DNA of 64,000 nucleotides from Fictibacillus halophilus (GCF_016401385.1 NZ_JAEACF010000001.1:2666001-2730000); one strand, 5' to 3'; positions 43,339-53,271 are shown, numbered from the stretch's first letter. The notes: a model not told the origin generated them from the letters alone. Program-made: numbers and translations.

Positions 43339-43602
43339 ATGTAATACATTAATAAATACGGTACATGAAATTTATAACATTTACATAAATTGTTGAACCT
43401 TCCTTAAAGCGCTTAGCGAAAGATTTAGGTTGAAATTCATGAATAACGTTGCGATTAAAGGTATTTAAAGTACGCCTAGCTTATTTGTTATTTATTTCTC
43501 TAAAGAGAAAACGTTACTGTATACATAAAGGTATTTTGTCCTTAAAATACATTTGGAAAACTTCCAGTATACCTTAGATAGGAATATTACTCAGATCAGT
43601 TC
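43339..43602. other. Intergenic region, nothing recognised
   Basis: About 260 AT-rich nt with no convincing gene or repeat. Confidence 0.35.
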
Positions 43603-43774
43603 TTAATTTGTGATTATTAAATAAAAGATAATACAGAAGACTACTAAACCAAGTCCGAACATCCCGTAGCCGAATTTTCGTAGTCTAGGTATCTTTCGTG
43701 TTACGATAAGAGGGAAAGTGACTAATGCAATTGTAACTACTAAAAAGATAAAATTAATAAGTTCTTCACCTCAT
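43603..43774 (-). pseudogene. Small two-helix membrane protein with a disrupted start
   Basis: From about 43767 one frame reads EELINFIFLVVTIALVTFPL and FGYGMFGLGLVVFCIIFYLI to TAA 43603. ATG 43774, 2 nt after GAGGAGGACC, is in another frame; one extra base near 43769 would explain this. The site overlaps the stop of the next gene upstream, so both formed an operon. It could have been an immunity-type membrane protein. Confidence 0.4.
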
Positions 43775-43784
43775 GGTCCTCCTC

Positions 43785-44220
43785 TTAGTTCGACTGTTTC
43801 AGACGATAATAGATGTCTTCTGCGTCTTTGTTAGAAATATAAGCGCTAGTTGCTTCTGTTGCTGCATTTAATCCTCCACCTATCCCCATAAGAGCGCCGA
43901 TTAAAGTAGTCCTTACTAGATAAAGGAGAAGTAAGAACAGCAACATTTGCGCCAGTTAGACTCGCGCCTAATAATCCATAGGCTTTTATTTCACTTTCTC
44001 TTGCATCATTTAAAGCTTGTTTGAAAGCCTCTAGGTCGTCACGGTTTCCTGATGTTTCTTTATAATAAGGGTATGCTTCTGAACTTAGAGAAATGTTCCA
44101 ACCGATGTTTCATTCTCATAAAAGGACTTCTAATAATACAAGTCAAACCATAGGTCACTACCTTTTTGTGTGTAACTTTCGGAATGGTGGGTAGAATTTG
44201 TTTCTGCAATTAATTCCACA
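43785..44220 (-). pseudogene. Multiply frameshifted unknown gene with a glycine-zipper region
   Basis: Pieces in changing frames join to one text: ELIAETNSTHHSESYTQKGS, DLWFDLYY (TAG), WNISLSSEAYPYYKETSGNR, DDLEAFKQALNDARESEIKA, GASLTGANVAVL, then TLIGALMGIGGGLNAATEAT and YISNKDAEDIYYRLKQ to TAA 43785. The GALMGIGGG part looks like a glycine zipper able to enter membranes. The family is not recognised. It lies between two small membrane protein genes. Confidence 0.4.
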
Positions 44221-44226
44221 GCCCTT

Positions 44227-44361
44227 CTACGTTGTTTTTTTTAATCGGAACATCATTCTAGGAATAAAAGTTAAGATGTTCCATAACAATTCAAATAATA
44301 GTACACTTGTAATTTCCCCTAACACACCTCTAATAGATCTCCTGTATCCGCTTTTGTTCAT
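44227..44361 (-). CDS. Small membrane protein, 44 residues (second array)
   Basis: ATG 44361 with AGGAAGA 5 nt before; it begins MNKSGYRRSIRGVLGEITSV and has one hydrophobic helix (VLLFELLWNILTFIP) and a basic end. Between site S1 and the decayed gene downstream. Function unknown; its clear start signal and distinct amino-acid pattern favour a real gene. Confidence 0.5.
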   Translation of the reverse strand: MNKSGYRRSIRGVLGEITSVLLFELLWNILTFIPRMMFRLKKTT

Positions 44362-44373
44362 TATCTTCTTCCT

Positions 44374-44447
44374 ACCTGCTAGTTTGTTTAATAGATTCAT
44401 TAAAAAGTGCGTTAATCCTTCTTGGATCAACGCACCCGATTGCAGAA
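44374..44447 (-). repeat. Cassette site S1, full form (second array)
   Basis: First box CCTGCTAGTTTGTTTAATAG, hairpin TGCGTTAATCC-TTCTT-GGATCAACGCA, core GCACCCG (44432-44438) and ATTGCAGAAG. Likeness to the first DJ-1 cassette begins exactly at this core. Confidence 0.85.
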
Positions 44448-44451
44448 GATA

Positions 44452-45020
44452 TTATTCTTTATACCAGCTTTCATCAAATATAAGATTCAGTGTATTGCCG
44501 AACAATGTTCCAAATCTAATGAACGCTCTTCCTTTTGGAGTAATTATATTCCTATCTTGTACTACTAGAGAATCACAATAATTTTCTTTTTCAAAAACAC
44601 CAGTCATCAATCGGTTTTCTTCAGTCATACCAATAGTATACTTTTTCCCTTTTAAACCCCTGCTTTTGCTAGAAGATAAGAAGAACTTGAAATACTCGCA
44701 ATCACAGTTACTTTATTGTGAATTTGTTGTATAAACTCTATTAACTTATTTTCATCATCTAGCGAAAATATATCCATGCATCCCGGTAATAAGAGACTAT
44801 CTATTTCATTATCGTTAAGATCATCAATAGTAGTATCAGGCACACAAGTTAATCCGGATTCTCCTCTAATCGGTCGATCATTAACTCCTACTGTGATGAT
44901 AGGTTTATTTGATTGCATTAATATCGATATAGCTACAATTAATTCATACTCACTAAATTGAGGATATAGTAATACTACCGTTTTCTTGAATATTAAATAC
45001 CTCGTTTCAAAATTATGCAA
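44452..45020 (-). pseudogene. DJ-1/PfpI family gene, frameshifted second copy
   Basis: A near copy of the gene at 2497-3036. One A is missing from an A run near 44655, which breaks the frame after YLLAKAGV; the rest (KKYTIGMTEENRLMTGVFEK) continues in another frame to TAA 44452. The TTG that is the likely start of copy 1 is TTC here, so the start is lost too. The serine at the nucleophile position is shared. The cassette has clearly decayed after duplication. Confidence 0.85.
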
Positions 45021-45043
45021 AATAAAAAAACTGGTTGTTATAA

Positions 45044-45067
45044 AAACGCACCCGTTAGTTCAATAAG
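45044..45067 (-). repeat. Cassette site S2
   Basis: Core GCACCCG at 45048-45054 followed by TTAGTTCAATAAGG. Compared with R4, sequence matches up to CCCG and then differs, marking the right limit of the DJ-1 unit. Confidence 0.75.
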
Positions 45068-45297
45068 GATCACGACAAAATTTATTTTATATAGTCAAAT
45101 ATTTTAATGTCTACCTCATCTAAACACCCAACCTATCCTTATAATACAAAGCGTCCAGTAATTGAGATAGTTATACCATAGAGATAAGGCGAAAATTAAA
45201 CTACGAATGTTAGTTTGTATTTTACTTTTTTCAATATAAGACGATATAACTATATGTTCTAACATTTCAAAAATATTACTTTTGAGGAGGGAATGAC

Positions 45298-46281
45298 ATG
45301 CAAATTGGAACAATCAATAACCTTAATCTTCAAACAATCAACAATTTGGTCTCTACAACAAAAAATGCATCACCAACACAATCAAACTTAGCAACCGAAA
45401 GCATTACACAAAAAAGAGCAACAAACGGTATTATATTGGACATTGGAAATGAGGTTTTTTCAGAAAGACAATTAAATGCAATTAGCGATGTTTTTGTAAG
45501 TATGACTGTTAAATTTCAACATTCAATGCAAGAAGTAGGTGGTTATGACTCGGATATATTTTCATCTTTAGCTGCAAAATATGTTGAAGTAAAAGGGGCT
45601 TGGGAAAAAATATACGGCTACAGTGGAGATGTTTTGAAAGGGTTAATAAATGCTTTAGACAAAAATTACAATAAAGCGATTGAAAGTATTGCTGATTCTA
45701 TCGAATGGGAAGTTGGGGATGCTTTCCAAAAAAGCATGTCAAAAATATCGCATAATGAAGCTATCGCCCTATCAAGAGCGACCTCTAGTCATGTACACTT
45801 CAGTTTTGATGAAAGATGGTCAGAAGAAATACAAGCATACCGGTCATTTTCAATGACTTTAAAGAGTAGCATTATCAACATGGGAGAAATGGCAAAGCAA
45901 TATATGCTTGAGGGCAACACCATGCCGAAAACTGAAGATGAAAAGAATAAATTTGATAGTTATATTTCTCAAATAGAGGGTGATAGTGTTGAGAAATTTT
46001 CAGCTAGTGATATTAAAATGATTGCTCTTACATCTAATGCATATTTAAAACATGATTATGGAGAGATGCTTAGAGCACTTTCGGGATTAGCTGATTGGAG
46101 TGTTGAACGTGGTTATTCAGAAAATACTATGAATGGTTTCCTTGATACCATGCTTAAAAGTGTTGCGATACGACAAAATATCAAACTGGATAATTTAAGC
46201 ATTCAAGAAATGATGAAAAAATTATTAGAAAAGTATGTAATAGAACCTGGAAGTAGGCCTAGTCCGTATATAGGATTCTAA
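45298..46281 (+). CDS. Unknown helical protein, 327 residues
   Basis: AGGAGGG stands 6 nt before ATG 45298. The first 45 residues are Asn/Thr/Ser-rich and low in complexity (QIGTINNLNLQTINNLVSTT); the rest is helical with no signal peptide or membrane helix. Phrases such as GNEVFSERQLNAISDVFVSM do not call up a family. It is the only plus-strand gene in the second array block, lies between sites S2 and S3, and is low in GC, so it may be horizontally acquired. Confidence 0.65.
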   Translation: MQIGTINNLNLQTINNLVSTTKNASPTQSNLATESITQKRATNGIILDIGNEVFSERQLNAISDVFVSMTVKFQHSMQEVGGYDSDIFSSLAAKYVEVKGAWEKIYGYSGDVLKGLINALDKNYNKAIESIADSIEWEVGDAFQKSMSKISHNEAIALSRATSSHVHFSFDERWSEEIQAYRSFSMTLKSSIINMGEMAKQYMLEGNTMPKTEDEKNKFDSYISQIEGDSVEKFSASDIKMIALTSNAYLKHDYGEMLRALSGLADWSVERGYSENTMNGFLDTMLKSVAIRQNIKLDNLSIQEMMKKLLEKYVIEPGSRPSPYIGF

Positions 46282-46893
46282 TTGATGAAAAAACGAGAGG
46301 TTGTTATTGAATTCTACTTAATAAGTCTAAATGAGCATTTCTAAATACAATAATCACCATATGTGAACCGATGACAGGTACCCTAAGCTACTTGTAACTC
46401 ATTTTGATTTGTTCCAGTGGCGTGCTGTCTGTTGTTGCAGCCTCAAACATGTTTCTACAAGTAGGGGGTGGACAGTTTAGTTCACGGAAAATTGTCCAAC
46501 GCACCCGTACGTCCTACTGCTACTGATAATATTAAATCCTATAAAAAACCAGTAAAAACTGATTTACCTTATAATACGAAAGCACCCGTTAGCCATCCAT
46601 GCAGCACAAAATCAGTGCTGCACCACAGAGAATGAAAATGTTTAGGAAGTATCAATACTGATACTGACCTTAATCCAGTCTACCATAATCCATAGACTTA
46701 TTTATGCTCTCCTCTTTTTTAAACGATTAGGTAGGGGTCTTCTTAAGTATTGTCTTTTTTTTTTCTTGAAAATTTCATGGTAGTTTAATAAGAACAGCGA
46801 CACTTATTAAACAATAGCGCCCGATTGTGGAGTATAAATAAACCCATTCTAAAAAAAACGCATTGTTAATTAACAGTACGGTTTTTTAAAATT
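46282..46893. other. Gene-poor stretch with stray cassette cores and a palindrome
   Basis: About 600 nt. GCACCCG cores at 46501-46507 (S3), 46582-46588 (S4, followed by TTAG) and a variant GCGCCCG at 46817-46823 (S5, followed by ATTGTGGAGTA) stand without intact genes between them. TGCAGCAC / GTGCTGCA forms a perfect 8-bp inverted repeat near 46600. It reads like array units whose cargo has been deleted. Confidence 0.5.
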
Positions 46894-46983
46894 CTATTTA
46901 TAAGCCAAAATTTGTTCTGTGTATGTTTTAAAGTCTATTAGATGTCTTTCAATAATTTTCTGTACAATCTCAAGATTTACTTC

Positions 46984-47301
46984 TTAATAATCGTGAACAG
47001 CAATATTTCTAAAGCCCACCATTGCCTTTAGTCCCTTAGATAAGTCTATTGTTATGATGTTATTCTGCTGTAGAAGATCAAACGTCTCTCGACTGGTTTG
47101 AGGGATACCCAACTTTTTCTCTGCTACTACATGCATACCTAGATCAATCGCCGCTTCACATGCACGTTGGATATTCAAGATGATCGAATCTTGTTTCGTA
47201 AAGTTTTCTAAATTCAATGGAGTATTATCATACTCTTCATTAATCCGCTTTAAGCATCTTTCTATGATGCTAATCTTGTTAAGTATCACATCATTTTTCA
47301 T
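46984..47301 (-). CDS. hepT: HepT-like HEPN toxin, C-terminus cut by a premature stop
   Basis: Start ATG 47301 overlaps the end of mntA. About 105 residues. Helical HEPN protein; the RNase motif R-x4-H is present as RNIAVH just before the stop. After TAA the same frame goes on sensibly (EVNLEIVQKIIERHLIDFKT) to TAG at 46894, so CAA-to-TAA is the likely change. The product lacks its last helix and may be inactive, although the catalytic motif is kept. HepT is neutralised by AMP-ylation by MntA. Confidence 0.75.
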   Translation of the reverse strand: MKNDVILNKISIIERCLKRINEEYDNTPLNLENFTKQDSIILNIQRACEAAIDLGMHVVAEKKLGIPQTSRETFDLLQQNNIITIDLSKGLKAMVGFRNIAVHDY

Positions 47302-47695
47302 AGACCGATCCACTCTCTTCTATTCTTTTCATCACGATTTCTCGTTCTTCGTTTAGCTTCGCATACATTTTAAGTGTCTTCATCTCAAATTCCATCCTGC
47401 GTTTATCATCTTTACAGAATATCGTTTTACCAGATTGGATAATTTGAGCTGCAAATACAGTAGAGGCATGATTCAAATCAACGAGATCAACATCCTTATT
47501 AATCATTGTAGCGAGCTCTTGACCCATCATAAAACGGTCGTACTTCTCTATTTTTTGATCACTCAAATACGCGATATCTAGATCACTGTCTACTCTGTCC
47601 GTTCCTTTGGCCGTGGAACCGAAAACAACAATCAGATAAGGAGATAACTTTTCAGTTAAAAGAGTAATAACTTGTTCCTCTATTTTACGGTCCAC
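47291..47695 (-). CDS. mntA: MntA-like nucleotidyltransferase antitoxin
   Basis: Start GTG 47695, 8 nt after GGAGG; 134 residues. The minimal nucleotidyltransferase motif GSTAKGTDRVDSDLDI (GSx10DxD) is intact, as is the third aspartate region (DVDLVDLNHAS). It modifies and silences the HEPN toxin encoded by the overlapping downstream gene. With the toxin truncated, the antitoxin may now be free of selection. Confidence 0.85.
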   Translation of the reverse strand: MDRKIEEQVITLLTEKLSPYLIVVFGSTAKGTDRVDSDLDIAYLSDQKIEKYDRFMMGQELATMINKDVDLVDLNHASTVFAAQIIQSGKTIFCKDDKRRMEFEMKTLKMYAKLNEEREIVMKRIEESGSVYEK

Positions 47696-47834
47696 ATCAG
47701 CACCTCCAGAATTTCTATCGTTATAGTGTATGACAGCTTCTATACTCACTATCCTCTTTCATTTCTATAAAAAGTATATCATGAATAAGTCATAACAACT
47801 TACTTTCCTAACCTGAATTTTCTGTATGTCAGGT

Positions 47835-48056
47835 TTATTTATTAACTAACTTTCCGCTAAATAAACTTTGGATAAAATCAGGATCATTGATAAATTTTAC
47901 TTCGTTGCTGTTAAACGTAAACCTTTCCATAATGACTTCTTCCTACTGTCTTTTCACTTCTGAGAAGTCTTGTTTCTCTTTTTCTGTTTGAGTCAAATCC
48001 ATTAGAGAGAGTTTCATATATTCGTCTATCCACTTTCCGAACCATGTCTTTACGTT
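47835..48056 (-). pseudogene. Small unknown gene with in-frame TAG
   Basis: One frame reads WFGKWIDEYMKLSLMDLTQT and EKEKQDFSEVKRQ, then TAG at 47943-47945, then EEVIMERFTFNSNEVKFIND and PDFIQSLFSGKLVNK to TAA 47835. The 31 codons from ATG 47930 could also be a gene of their own. I do not recognise it. Confidence 0.35.
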
Positions 48057-48540
48057 TCAATATAACCACCTCATTACAATTTTTCTAAACTATATATCGG
48101 AATATCGTTCGATAATTAAATATTTCTCGTATAAAAATTGTCATAGTTTTCCCTCCTGATTTAATTAAAAAAGAAGGACTCCGAAAAATCCTTGCGGTAT
48201 CTATCTTCAATAACGATATTCGTTATCTGGGGAGTTCTACCTTGCGCTAGCTTCGTTGAAGTAACACTTCGTCACTTAGGTGTTGATAATCTTTTACCTT
48301 TACTTCATAGATTCTCCATTTCATTTCGAGCTCTCCCTTCTTTGATTAGAAGGACAGAGTCATCACGAAAAGAGGAGAGGAGTCAAGGGACATGAAGTTT
48401 GTGTAAGTTTTGGCTATATAAAAGTTTACAAAGTTTGCTTGAAAGTGGTTAGTGGAAAGCATCCCTTTACTCATCGGAGAAAAAGAAGGGGAGAACGAAA
48501 TAAAAGCTTGTGGACCCGTATAATCTACAAGCTTCTAACA
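48057..48540. other. Gene-poor stretch between the decayed gene and the first chemotaxis receptor
   Basis: Contains short coherent text in broken frames (minus strand around 48170-48360) but nothing I can call a gene. No cassette site is seen. Confidence 0.35.
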
Positions 48541-50007
48541 TTACTTAATGATGTCTTCCGATTGTCTTGTCGTTTCTTCCATTAATTGTGCAATCGACCG
48601 GTTATCCATGGTTAGTGTTTCTACCGTTGCAGCCATCTCTTCTAGAGTCGCGGTTGACTGCTCGATTACCGCTGCAAGCTCACTCGTCGACCCTTCAACC
48701 CCAATTGTTTGATTTCTTACACCTTCTGCTACGGTCAGAAGAGTATGAACATGATGGTTCATCTTTTCAAATACATCTCTTGTATCTGTGAAAGCTTCCG
48801 TAACTTCTAAGGAAGAACGTTGTCCTTGTTTAAGGAACGTTACACTCATATCCATTCCTTCAAGCGCCTTCGTGTTGTTCTGATTCAATCGGTCTAAGTT
48901 ATGGTTGATCTTATCGGTTGTCTTACTGCTCATCTCTGCGAGTTTACGGATTTCATCTGCAACGACCGCAAAACCTCTTCCGGCCTCTCCTGCCCGTGCT
49001 GCTTCAATTGAAGCATTAAGAGCTAGCAGGTTCGTTTGATCTGTGATCTCTTTGATCGTACCCGTTAAACTGTTCGTCTCTTGAATCGTGTGTGTGAGTT
49101 CTTTGAACGTCTCGTTCAACTGAATGATGATATCGTTTAGACTCTGTAACTCTTGGTTCATGTGGTTCATCTTGTCTTGTCCTTCATCCACTACAACCGA
49201 AGCGTTCATTGATTCTTCTTTTAATCCTGAAGAGACCGTGTACAACTGTTCCATCGCTTGAAGGGTATGCTGAGCGTTTCCGGATATATCACCGATCTGT
49301 TCGGATTGTGAAAGGCTACCCGCCGATACCTCATTGATCGCCACCGTCATCTCTTCTTGTGAAGCGAGGCTACTCTGAACCTGTTCGTTCACTCTCCCTA
49401 AGTTACCGATGATAGTTTTCACGCTCATTTCCAAGAAATCTTTTTGTACCTGTTGTTTCTTCGCATCTTCTTCTGCAGCCAACATAAAACCTTCTAATTG
49501 CTCATACTGTCTGTGAACCAAACGAATGATGACAAATAGGATGATGCTCATCAATACAAACGCGATCATAGAAGTAGCCATCAACTGCTGATCTTCTTTT
49601 GTTAGATCTGTCAGTGCTCTCGTAATGAAGAGTGAAGTCAATCCTAGTGAAAACCCGATCAAGAAAACGATGAGTTTAAAATGCATAGCAGAGACCAGTA
49701 ATAAGACGAATAATACTGGGATGATCTCTACCGTAGCTCCTAATATAAAGATCGAAGACATGCTGAACCCATAGATCAACAGAATGCTCGACAGAGGAAA
49801 CAGATGATAGCGTTTAAAAATAAAGGTGATTGAAACAAATAGCGCCGCGAACGCAAGAATCTCTGACCCATAAAAGACAGTACGACTGTAATCTTCGTAA
49901 ACGATTGTTTTCCCCGCCGCCGCAAGGATGGAGATCGTAAACGTAACAAATAACAAGATGTTCTTTTTCTTGATATCACTTAACTTGAGTTGCTCTACTG
50001 AACTCAT
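48541..50007 (-). CDS. Methyl-accepting chemotaxis protein, six-helix membrane type
   Basis: Start ATG 50007 ([20 protein letters not shown]) after AGAGGG; 488 residues. Six hydrophobic helices fill residues 20-170, with no large extracellular sensor and no clear HAMP domain. The rest is the coiled signalling domain, whose tip reads [20 protein letters not shown] and [16 protein letters not shown], the CheA/CheW-binding hairpin. The sensor is probably within the membrane or in its short loops. Confidence 0.88.
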   Translation of the reverse strand: MSSVEQLKLSDIKKKNILLFVTFTISILAAAGKTIVYEDYSRTVFYGSEILAFAALFVSITFIFKRYHLFPLSSILLIYGFSMSSIFILGATVEIIPVLFVLLLVSAMHFKLIVFLIGFSLGLTSLFITRALTDLTKEDQQLMATSMIAFVLMSIILFVIIRLVHRQYEQLEGFMLAAEEDAKKQQVQKDFLEMSVKTIIGNLGRVNEQVQSSLASQEEMTVAINEVSAGSLSQSEQIGDISGNAQHTLQAMEQLYTVSSGLKEESMNASVVVDEGQDKMNHMNQELQSLNDIIIQLNETFKELTHTIQETNSLTGTIKEITDQTNLLALNASIEAARAGEAGRGFAVVADEIRKLAEMSSKTTDKINHNLDRLNQNNTKALEGMDMSVTFLKQGQRSSLEVTEAFTDTRDVFEKMNHHVHTLLTVAEGVRNQTIGVEGSTSELAAVIEQSTATLEEMAATVETLTMDNRSIAQLMEETTRQSEDIIK

Positions 50008-50214
50008 AATCTTTCCCTCTTCCACTATAATGTGCATGCGATTTTATATCGACGGAGATGAAGGAAAATTTATAGAAAATAAAAGCCACTTTAAAATATT
50101 TTCAACTTTACGCTTATCGAACAATATATATACCACTCACAGAAAGAGAGAAGATTCTCATAAACGTTTATGTTATTTTTATCTAGCAAGTAATGGTAGA
50201 ATCCTCTATCAACC

Positions 50215-50619
50215 CTACATATAAAGGAAAAATGTTATGAAGAAGTTGACTGCTTTAATTCTATATCCGTTCCTATCGAATACCCTCCAGATCTCTCCGT
50301 AGGTAGTGGGGATATTCTTAGCCTGTCCTCTGTAAGTAAACACCACATACTTATTCTCTGGAAACGTATGGAGGATCATAACTTACTTCACTTTACGAAA
50401 GTCCACATTATCGATTTCGATCCCACAGGTGTAGAAGTATTGGTTACTTCTAGTTGATAAGCAAACCCCTACTATATTCTCTAACCCCTCTTGACCAATA
50501 AATGATTGAGCCTGCTTCCATAAACTTGGTATTGGATAGACCAACTCACCATCTCATTTTCCTACCGAACTGTACCCGACTATTACAAATGCTTTTTTTA
50601 CATCTTCTTGAAATCTCAT
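50215..50619 (-). pseudogene. Effector-binding (GyrI-like/AraC) protein gene with two in-frame stops
   Basis: One frame of 135 codons from ATG 50619 (GGAGG 8 nt before) to TAG 50215 is interrupted by TGA and TAA but never shifts. The text (VIGYSS-like start, ELVYPIPSLWKQAQSFIGQE, HTFPENKYVVFTYRGQAKNI, TTYGEIWRVFDRNGY) is that of the bacterial effector-binding domain. The TGA falls where Trp would fit. Two point mutations would restore it. Confidence 0.6.
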
Positions 50620-50775
50620 CCTTGATCCCTCCTTTTTGTATGTAAACTTCATCATAGCGGGATGGATTCTTGAATTCTTAACCTTTCTTGCTCACTACTG
50701 AATCACAGTGAAAGTTAAATCGTCTCTGCCGATATATTCTATGCAGAATCAATTTAAACAGAAGGATGTTGAATC

Positions 50776-52461
50776 ATGAAAATCAAATGGAAACTTCCCA
50801 TCATTATCAGTTTGCTCGTATTTTTTATCTGTACCGTGGGTATCTATTCAGCGGTAGTCTTAAATTCTTTTACTGACAAGAGTAACAAGTTAAAAAACAT
50901 GATGGAGATACAGAAAACCATCAAGAACGTGCAGTACCGTCTTGCTGGGATTTCAAACGATGAAAGAGGATTGTTGATTACAAACGATACGGAATTTGCT
51001 GAAGGCATGAGTAAAAAAGCTGAAGAAATTGAAAAAAACTTTCAATACTTAAATACACTCAACCCGGCAAAAGAGGAATCAGAAAAGATAAATCGAATCT
51101 CTAAAGCTCTATTGTTGTATAAAGAAACGAACAGAAAAGTGGTAACCACTCTACAAAAGAATCCACAACTAGCGAAAGATCTTCATTTTGGTGAAGAGCG
51201 TAGAATAAGAAAAGAAGTTCTTGATCCTGCAGTCAACAAAATGGTGGATTCATTAAATAAAGATATAGAACTATTAAAGAAAGATATTCAACAGAGTGCT
51301 AAAGTGAATGAAATCATGATTTTGAGCATAACAGCTGTAGCGTCTATAATAGGTATCATTCTTTCTGTTATGCTTTTATTTTCTATATTAAGACCGTTGA
51401 AACTCATCAATCAACAGATGAAAGAAATAGCTGAGGGTGAAGGAGATCTGACGAAGATCATCAATATCAAGAACAAAGACGAGTTTGGTGAACTCGGTGT
51501 ATCGTTTAATCGTTTCATGTCGACACTTCGTACACTTTTTAGTCAGGTTAGGGAGTCCTCTCTTCAGGTAGCGAGCTCATCAGAACAGTTCTCTGCGAGT
51601 GCTGAAGAGACAAAAGTCACTTCCGAACTCATCTCAAGTTCCATGCAATCGATCGCGACCAGTGCGGCTGATCAATCGTCTATGTCAACGACCAGCCTTC
51701 AGTCAGTGAGTGAGTCTTTAACAGCCATACAAACAATTACAGAAAACTCTTCAAAAGTGGCTGATATCGCCGTATCAATGAAAGATAAAGCTGAAAGTGG
51801 AGAAAGATGTGTAAACCATGTTATGGATCAGATGACTACGATCCAAGAGTCTGTGGAGATAACAAGAGTGGGATTTGATAGTCTCCAAAAAGAAATTGGA
51901 CAGATCAACACCATCACCACACTGATCAACGAGATCGCTGAACAGACAAACCTACTTGCCTTAAACGCAGCAATCGAAGCTGCTCGAGCAGGAGAACACG
52001 GTAGAGGGTTTGCGGTTGTAGCAGATGAGGTAAGAATTCTAGCAGAAAGGTCCAATCAGTCTGCGAATCAGATCCGAAAGGTTGTTGAGAAGATTTTTAC
52101 AGATACTTCACACACGGTAGAAACGATAAGTCATGTGAAAACAGATGTCACATCTGGTATCGAAATGTCTCAGACGGCAGCAACCGAAATTTCAGAGATC
52201 ACACGATATATCGACCAAGTGTCATCTCAGATTCAAGAGATCGCCGCTACCACCGAAGAGTTAAGTTCAGGGTTTGAGAATGTTCACGACGCCGTGAGCG
52301 GAATTGAACACGCTGCGAGTATCACTTCAAATAACACGACTGAGATTGCAGCCGCATCACAAGAACAACTTGCCTCGATGGAAGAAGTAAAGGGTGCCGC
52401 TGTGTCTCTGACTGTTGTAGCAAATGAACTTCAACAATTGATCGGTAAGTTTAAAATCTAG
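50776..52461 (+). CDS. Methyl-accepting chemotaxis protein with four-helix/CHASE3-like sensor and HAMP
   Basis: 561 residues; AGAAGG 9 nt before ATG 50776. Helix 1 (8-30), an extracellular helical sensor (31-180; [20 protein letters not shown] is CHASE3-like), helix 2 (about 182-205), HAMP ([20 protein letters not shown]), then the signalling coil with tip [21 protein letters not shown] terminator follows. The ligand is unknown. It is not a close copy of the receptor at 48.5 kb. Confidence 0.92.
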   Translation: MKIKWKLPIIISLLVFFICTVGIYSAVVLNSFTDKSNKLKNMMEIQKTIKNVQYRLAGISNDERGLLITNDTEFAEGMSKKAEEIEKNFQYLNTLNPAKEESEKINRISKALLLYKETNRKVVTTLQKNPQLAKDLHFGEERRIRKEVLDPAVNKMVDSLNKDIELLKKDIQQSAKVNEIMILSITAVASIIGIILSVMLLFSILRPLKLINQQMKEIAEGEGDLTKIINIKNKDEFGELGVSFNRFMSTLRTLFSQVRESSLQVASSSEQFSASAEETKVTSELISSSMQSIATSAADQSSMSTTSLQSVSESLTAIQTITENSSKVADIAVSMKDKAESGERCVNHVMDQMTTIQESVEITRVGFDSLQKEIGQINTITTLINEIAEQTNLLALNAAIEAARAGEHGRGFAVVADEVRILAERSNQSANQIRKVVEKIFTDTSHTVETISHVKTDVTSGIEMSQTAATEISEITRYIDQVSSQIQEIAATTEELSSGFENVHDAVSGIEHAASITSNNTTEIAAASQEQLASMEEVKGAAVSLTVVANELQQLIGKFKI

Positions 52462-52483
52462 AATCGATAGAGAAAAGTTGAAG

Positions 52484-52514
52484 AACTCGAGACACCACTC
52501 GAGTTCTTTTTTTC
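52484..52514 (+). terminator. Terminator of the second chemotaxis receptor gene
   Basis: GAACTCGAG / CTCGAGTTC perfect stem followed by seven T residues. Confidence 0.88.
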
Positions 52515-52521
52515 ATGTTCA

Positions 52522-52680
52522 CTATGCCTGTAGTTTCATGAGCGCACCAAAATATTGAGAAGCGGTTGCAAAAGTGATATACGCACAAAGTTCACTGATC
52601 TCTTCATCTGTGAAGATGAACCTAAACTGTTCGACATGGTTTACATCTCCGCTAAAGACCTTTCGGCAAAAGAAGGTAAA
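52522..52680 (-). pseudogene. C-terminal fragment of a carboxymuconolactone decarboxylase-like protein
   Basis: An open stretch without a start reads VFSGDVNHVEQFRFIFTDEE and ISELCAYITFATASQYFGAL to TAG 52522. The FTDEEISELCAYITFATA pattern is the C-terminal helix pair of the AhpD/CMD family. The catalytic CxxC part is absent. Gene truncated at its 5' end. Confidence 0.45.
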
Positions 52681-52684
52681 ACAG

Positions 52685-52930
52685 ATGTATACACTGAAAC
52701 ATCATCAAGAAAATAAAAGAACCTTCCATTATAGAAGTGCCACATTTGAGTTACCCGTTATTGTCGATAAGAATGGATTTGTTCTGGAATACCCTGAAAC
52801 TATTCGTAAGGAGATTTTAGATAGAAAAAAAGAGTTTGTTGTACTTCACAACAAGCTCTGTTCATTTACTCTATTCTTGAATTTTGTTCCTGTAGAAAGC
52901 GAGTTACTGTTTATTCAGGAGCCAATATGA
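52685..52930 (+). CDS. Small unknown protein, possibly a truncated glycolipid-binding-like domain
   Basis: ATG 52685 with AAGG 8 nt before; 81 residues. The stretch FHYRSATFELPVIVDKNGFV, LEYPETI recalls putative glycolipid-binding proteins (COG3554), but the rest does not fit well. The end overlaps a relic on the other strand by 20 nt. Low confidence; it may be a fragment. Confidence 0.35.
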   Translation: MYTLKHHQENKRTFHYRSATFELPVIVDKNGFVLEYPETIRKEILDRKKEFVVLHNKLCSFTLFLNFVPVESELLFIQEPI

Positions 52931-53172
52931 TTCTTTCATCTTTTTGTTCGATTTTGATCTGAAAGATTTTATAGGTGAATTTCTTCTGCCTTAACTCGTA
53001 AGGGATGGTAAGATATCCTTTATTAGAGATGTGATCTGTTTAAATTCTCTTATGAGTGTCTTATAGATGACAAGGATAGAATCATGGTAACAATCGATTC
53101 CTAGCTCTAGACCTCTATGAATGTTAAACACTTCTCTCCAGATAACCGGTATGTTCAGGTAACCTTTCTTGT
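52911..53172 (-). pseudogene. AbrB-like gene relic with a frameshift
   Basis: The first part reads DNKKGYLNIPVIWREVFNIH, LGIDCYHDSILVIYKT; after a frame change near 53010 it reads NKGYLTIPYELRQKKFTYKI, QIKIEQKDERIILAPE to TAA 52911. Both halves match the intact AbrB-like protein at 43010-43294 (shared DNKKGY, IPV, LGI). It lies directly downstream of the peptide relics. Confidence 0.5.
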
Positions 53173-53176
53173 TATC

Positions 53177-53271
53177 CTAGGTTAATAACCATCCTGCTAC
53201 TCCAATTGTAGTAGGAATCAAGAAGCCATTTAAAGATTTAATTTTAACTTCTTTAACCTCTAATTTTTCAT
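53177..53271 (-). pseudogene. RiPP-like precursor peptide A, one base missing
   Basis: AAAGGAG stands 9 nt before ATG 53271, but the frame stops after three codons. Restoring one A in the following A run gives a peptide of about 31 residues: leader KKLEVKEVKIKSLNG, then a hydrophobic core FLIPTTIGVAGWLLT. The EVKIKSLN leader resembles EVKVRELN of peptide B, and both end in LT. It looks like a ribosomal peptide precursor. Confidence 0.4.

Noticed and set aside
48192..48395. 67-codon plus-strand ORF
   Set aside because: No ribosome site and a composition like translated non-coding DNA.
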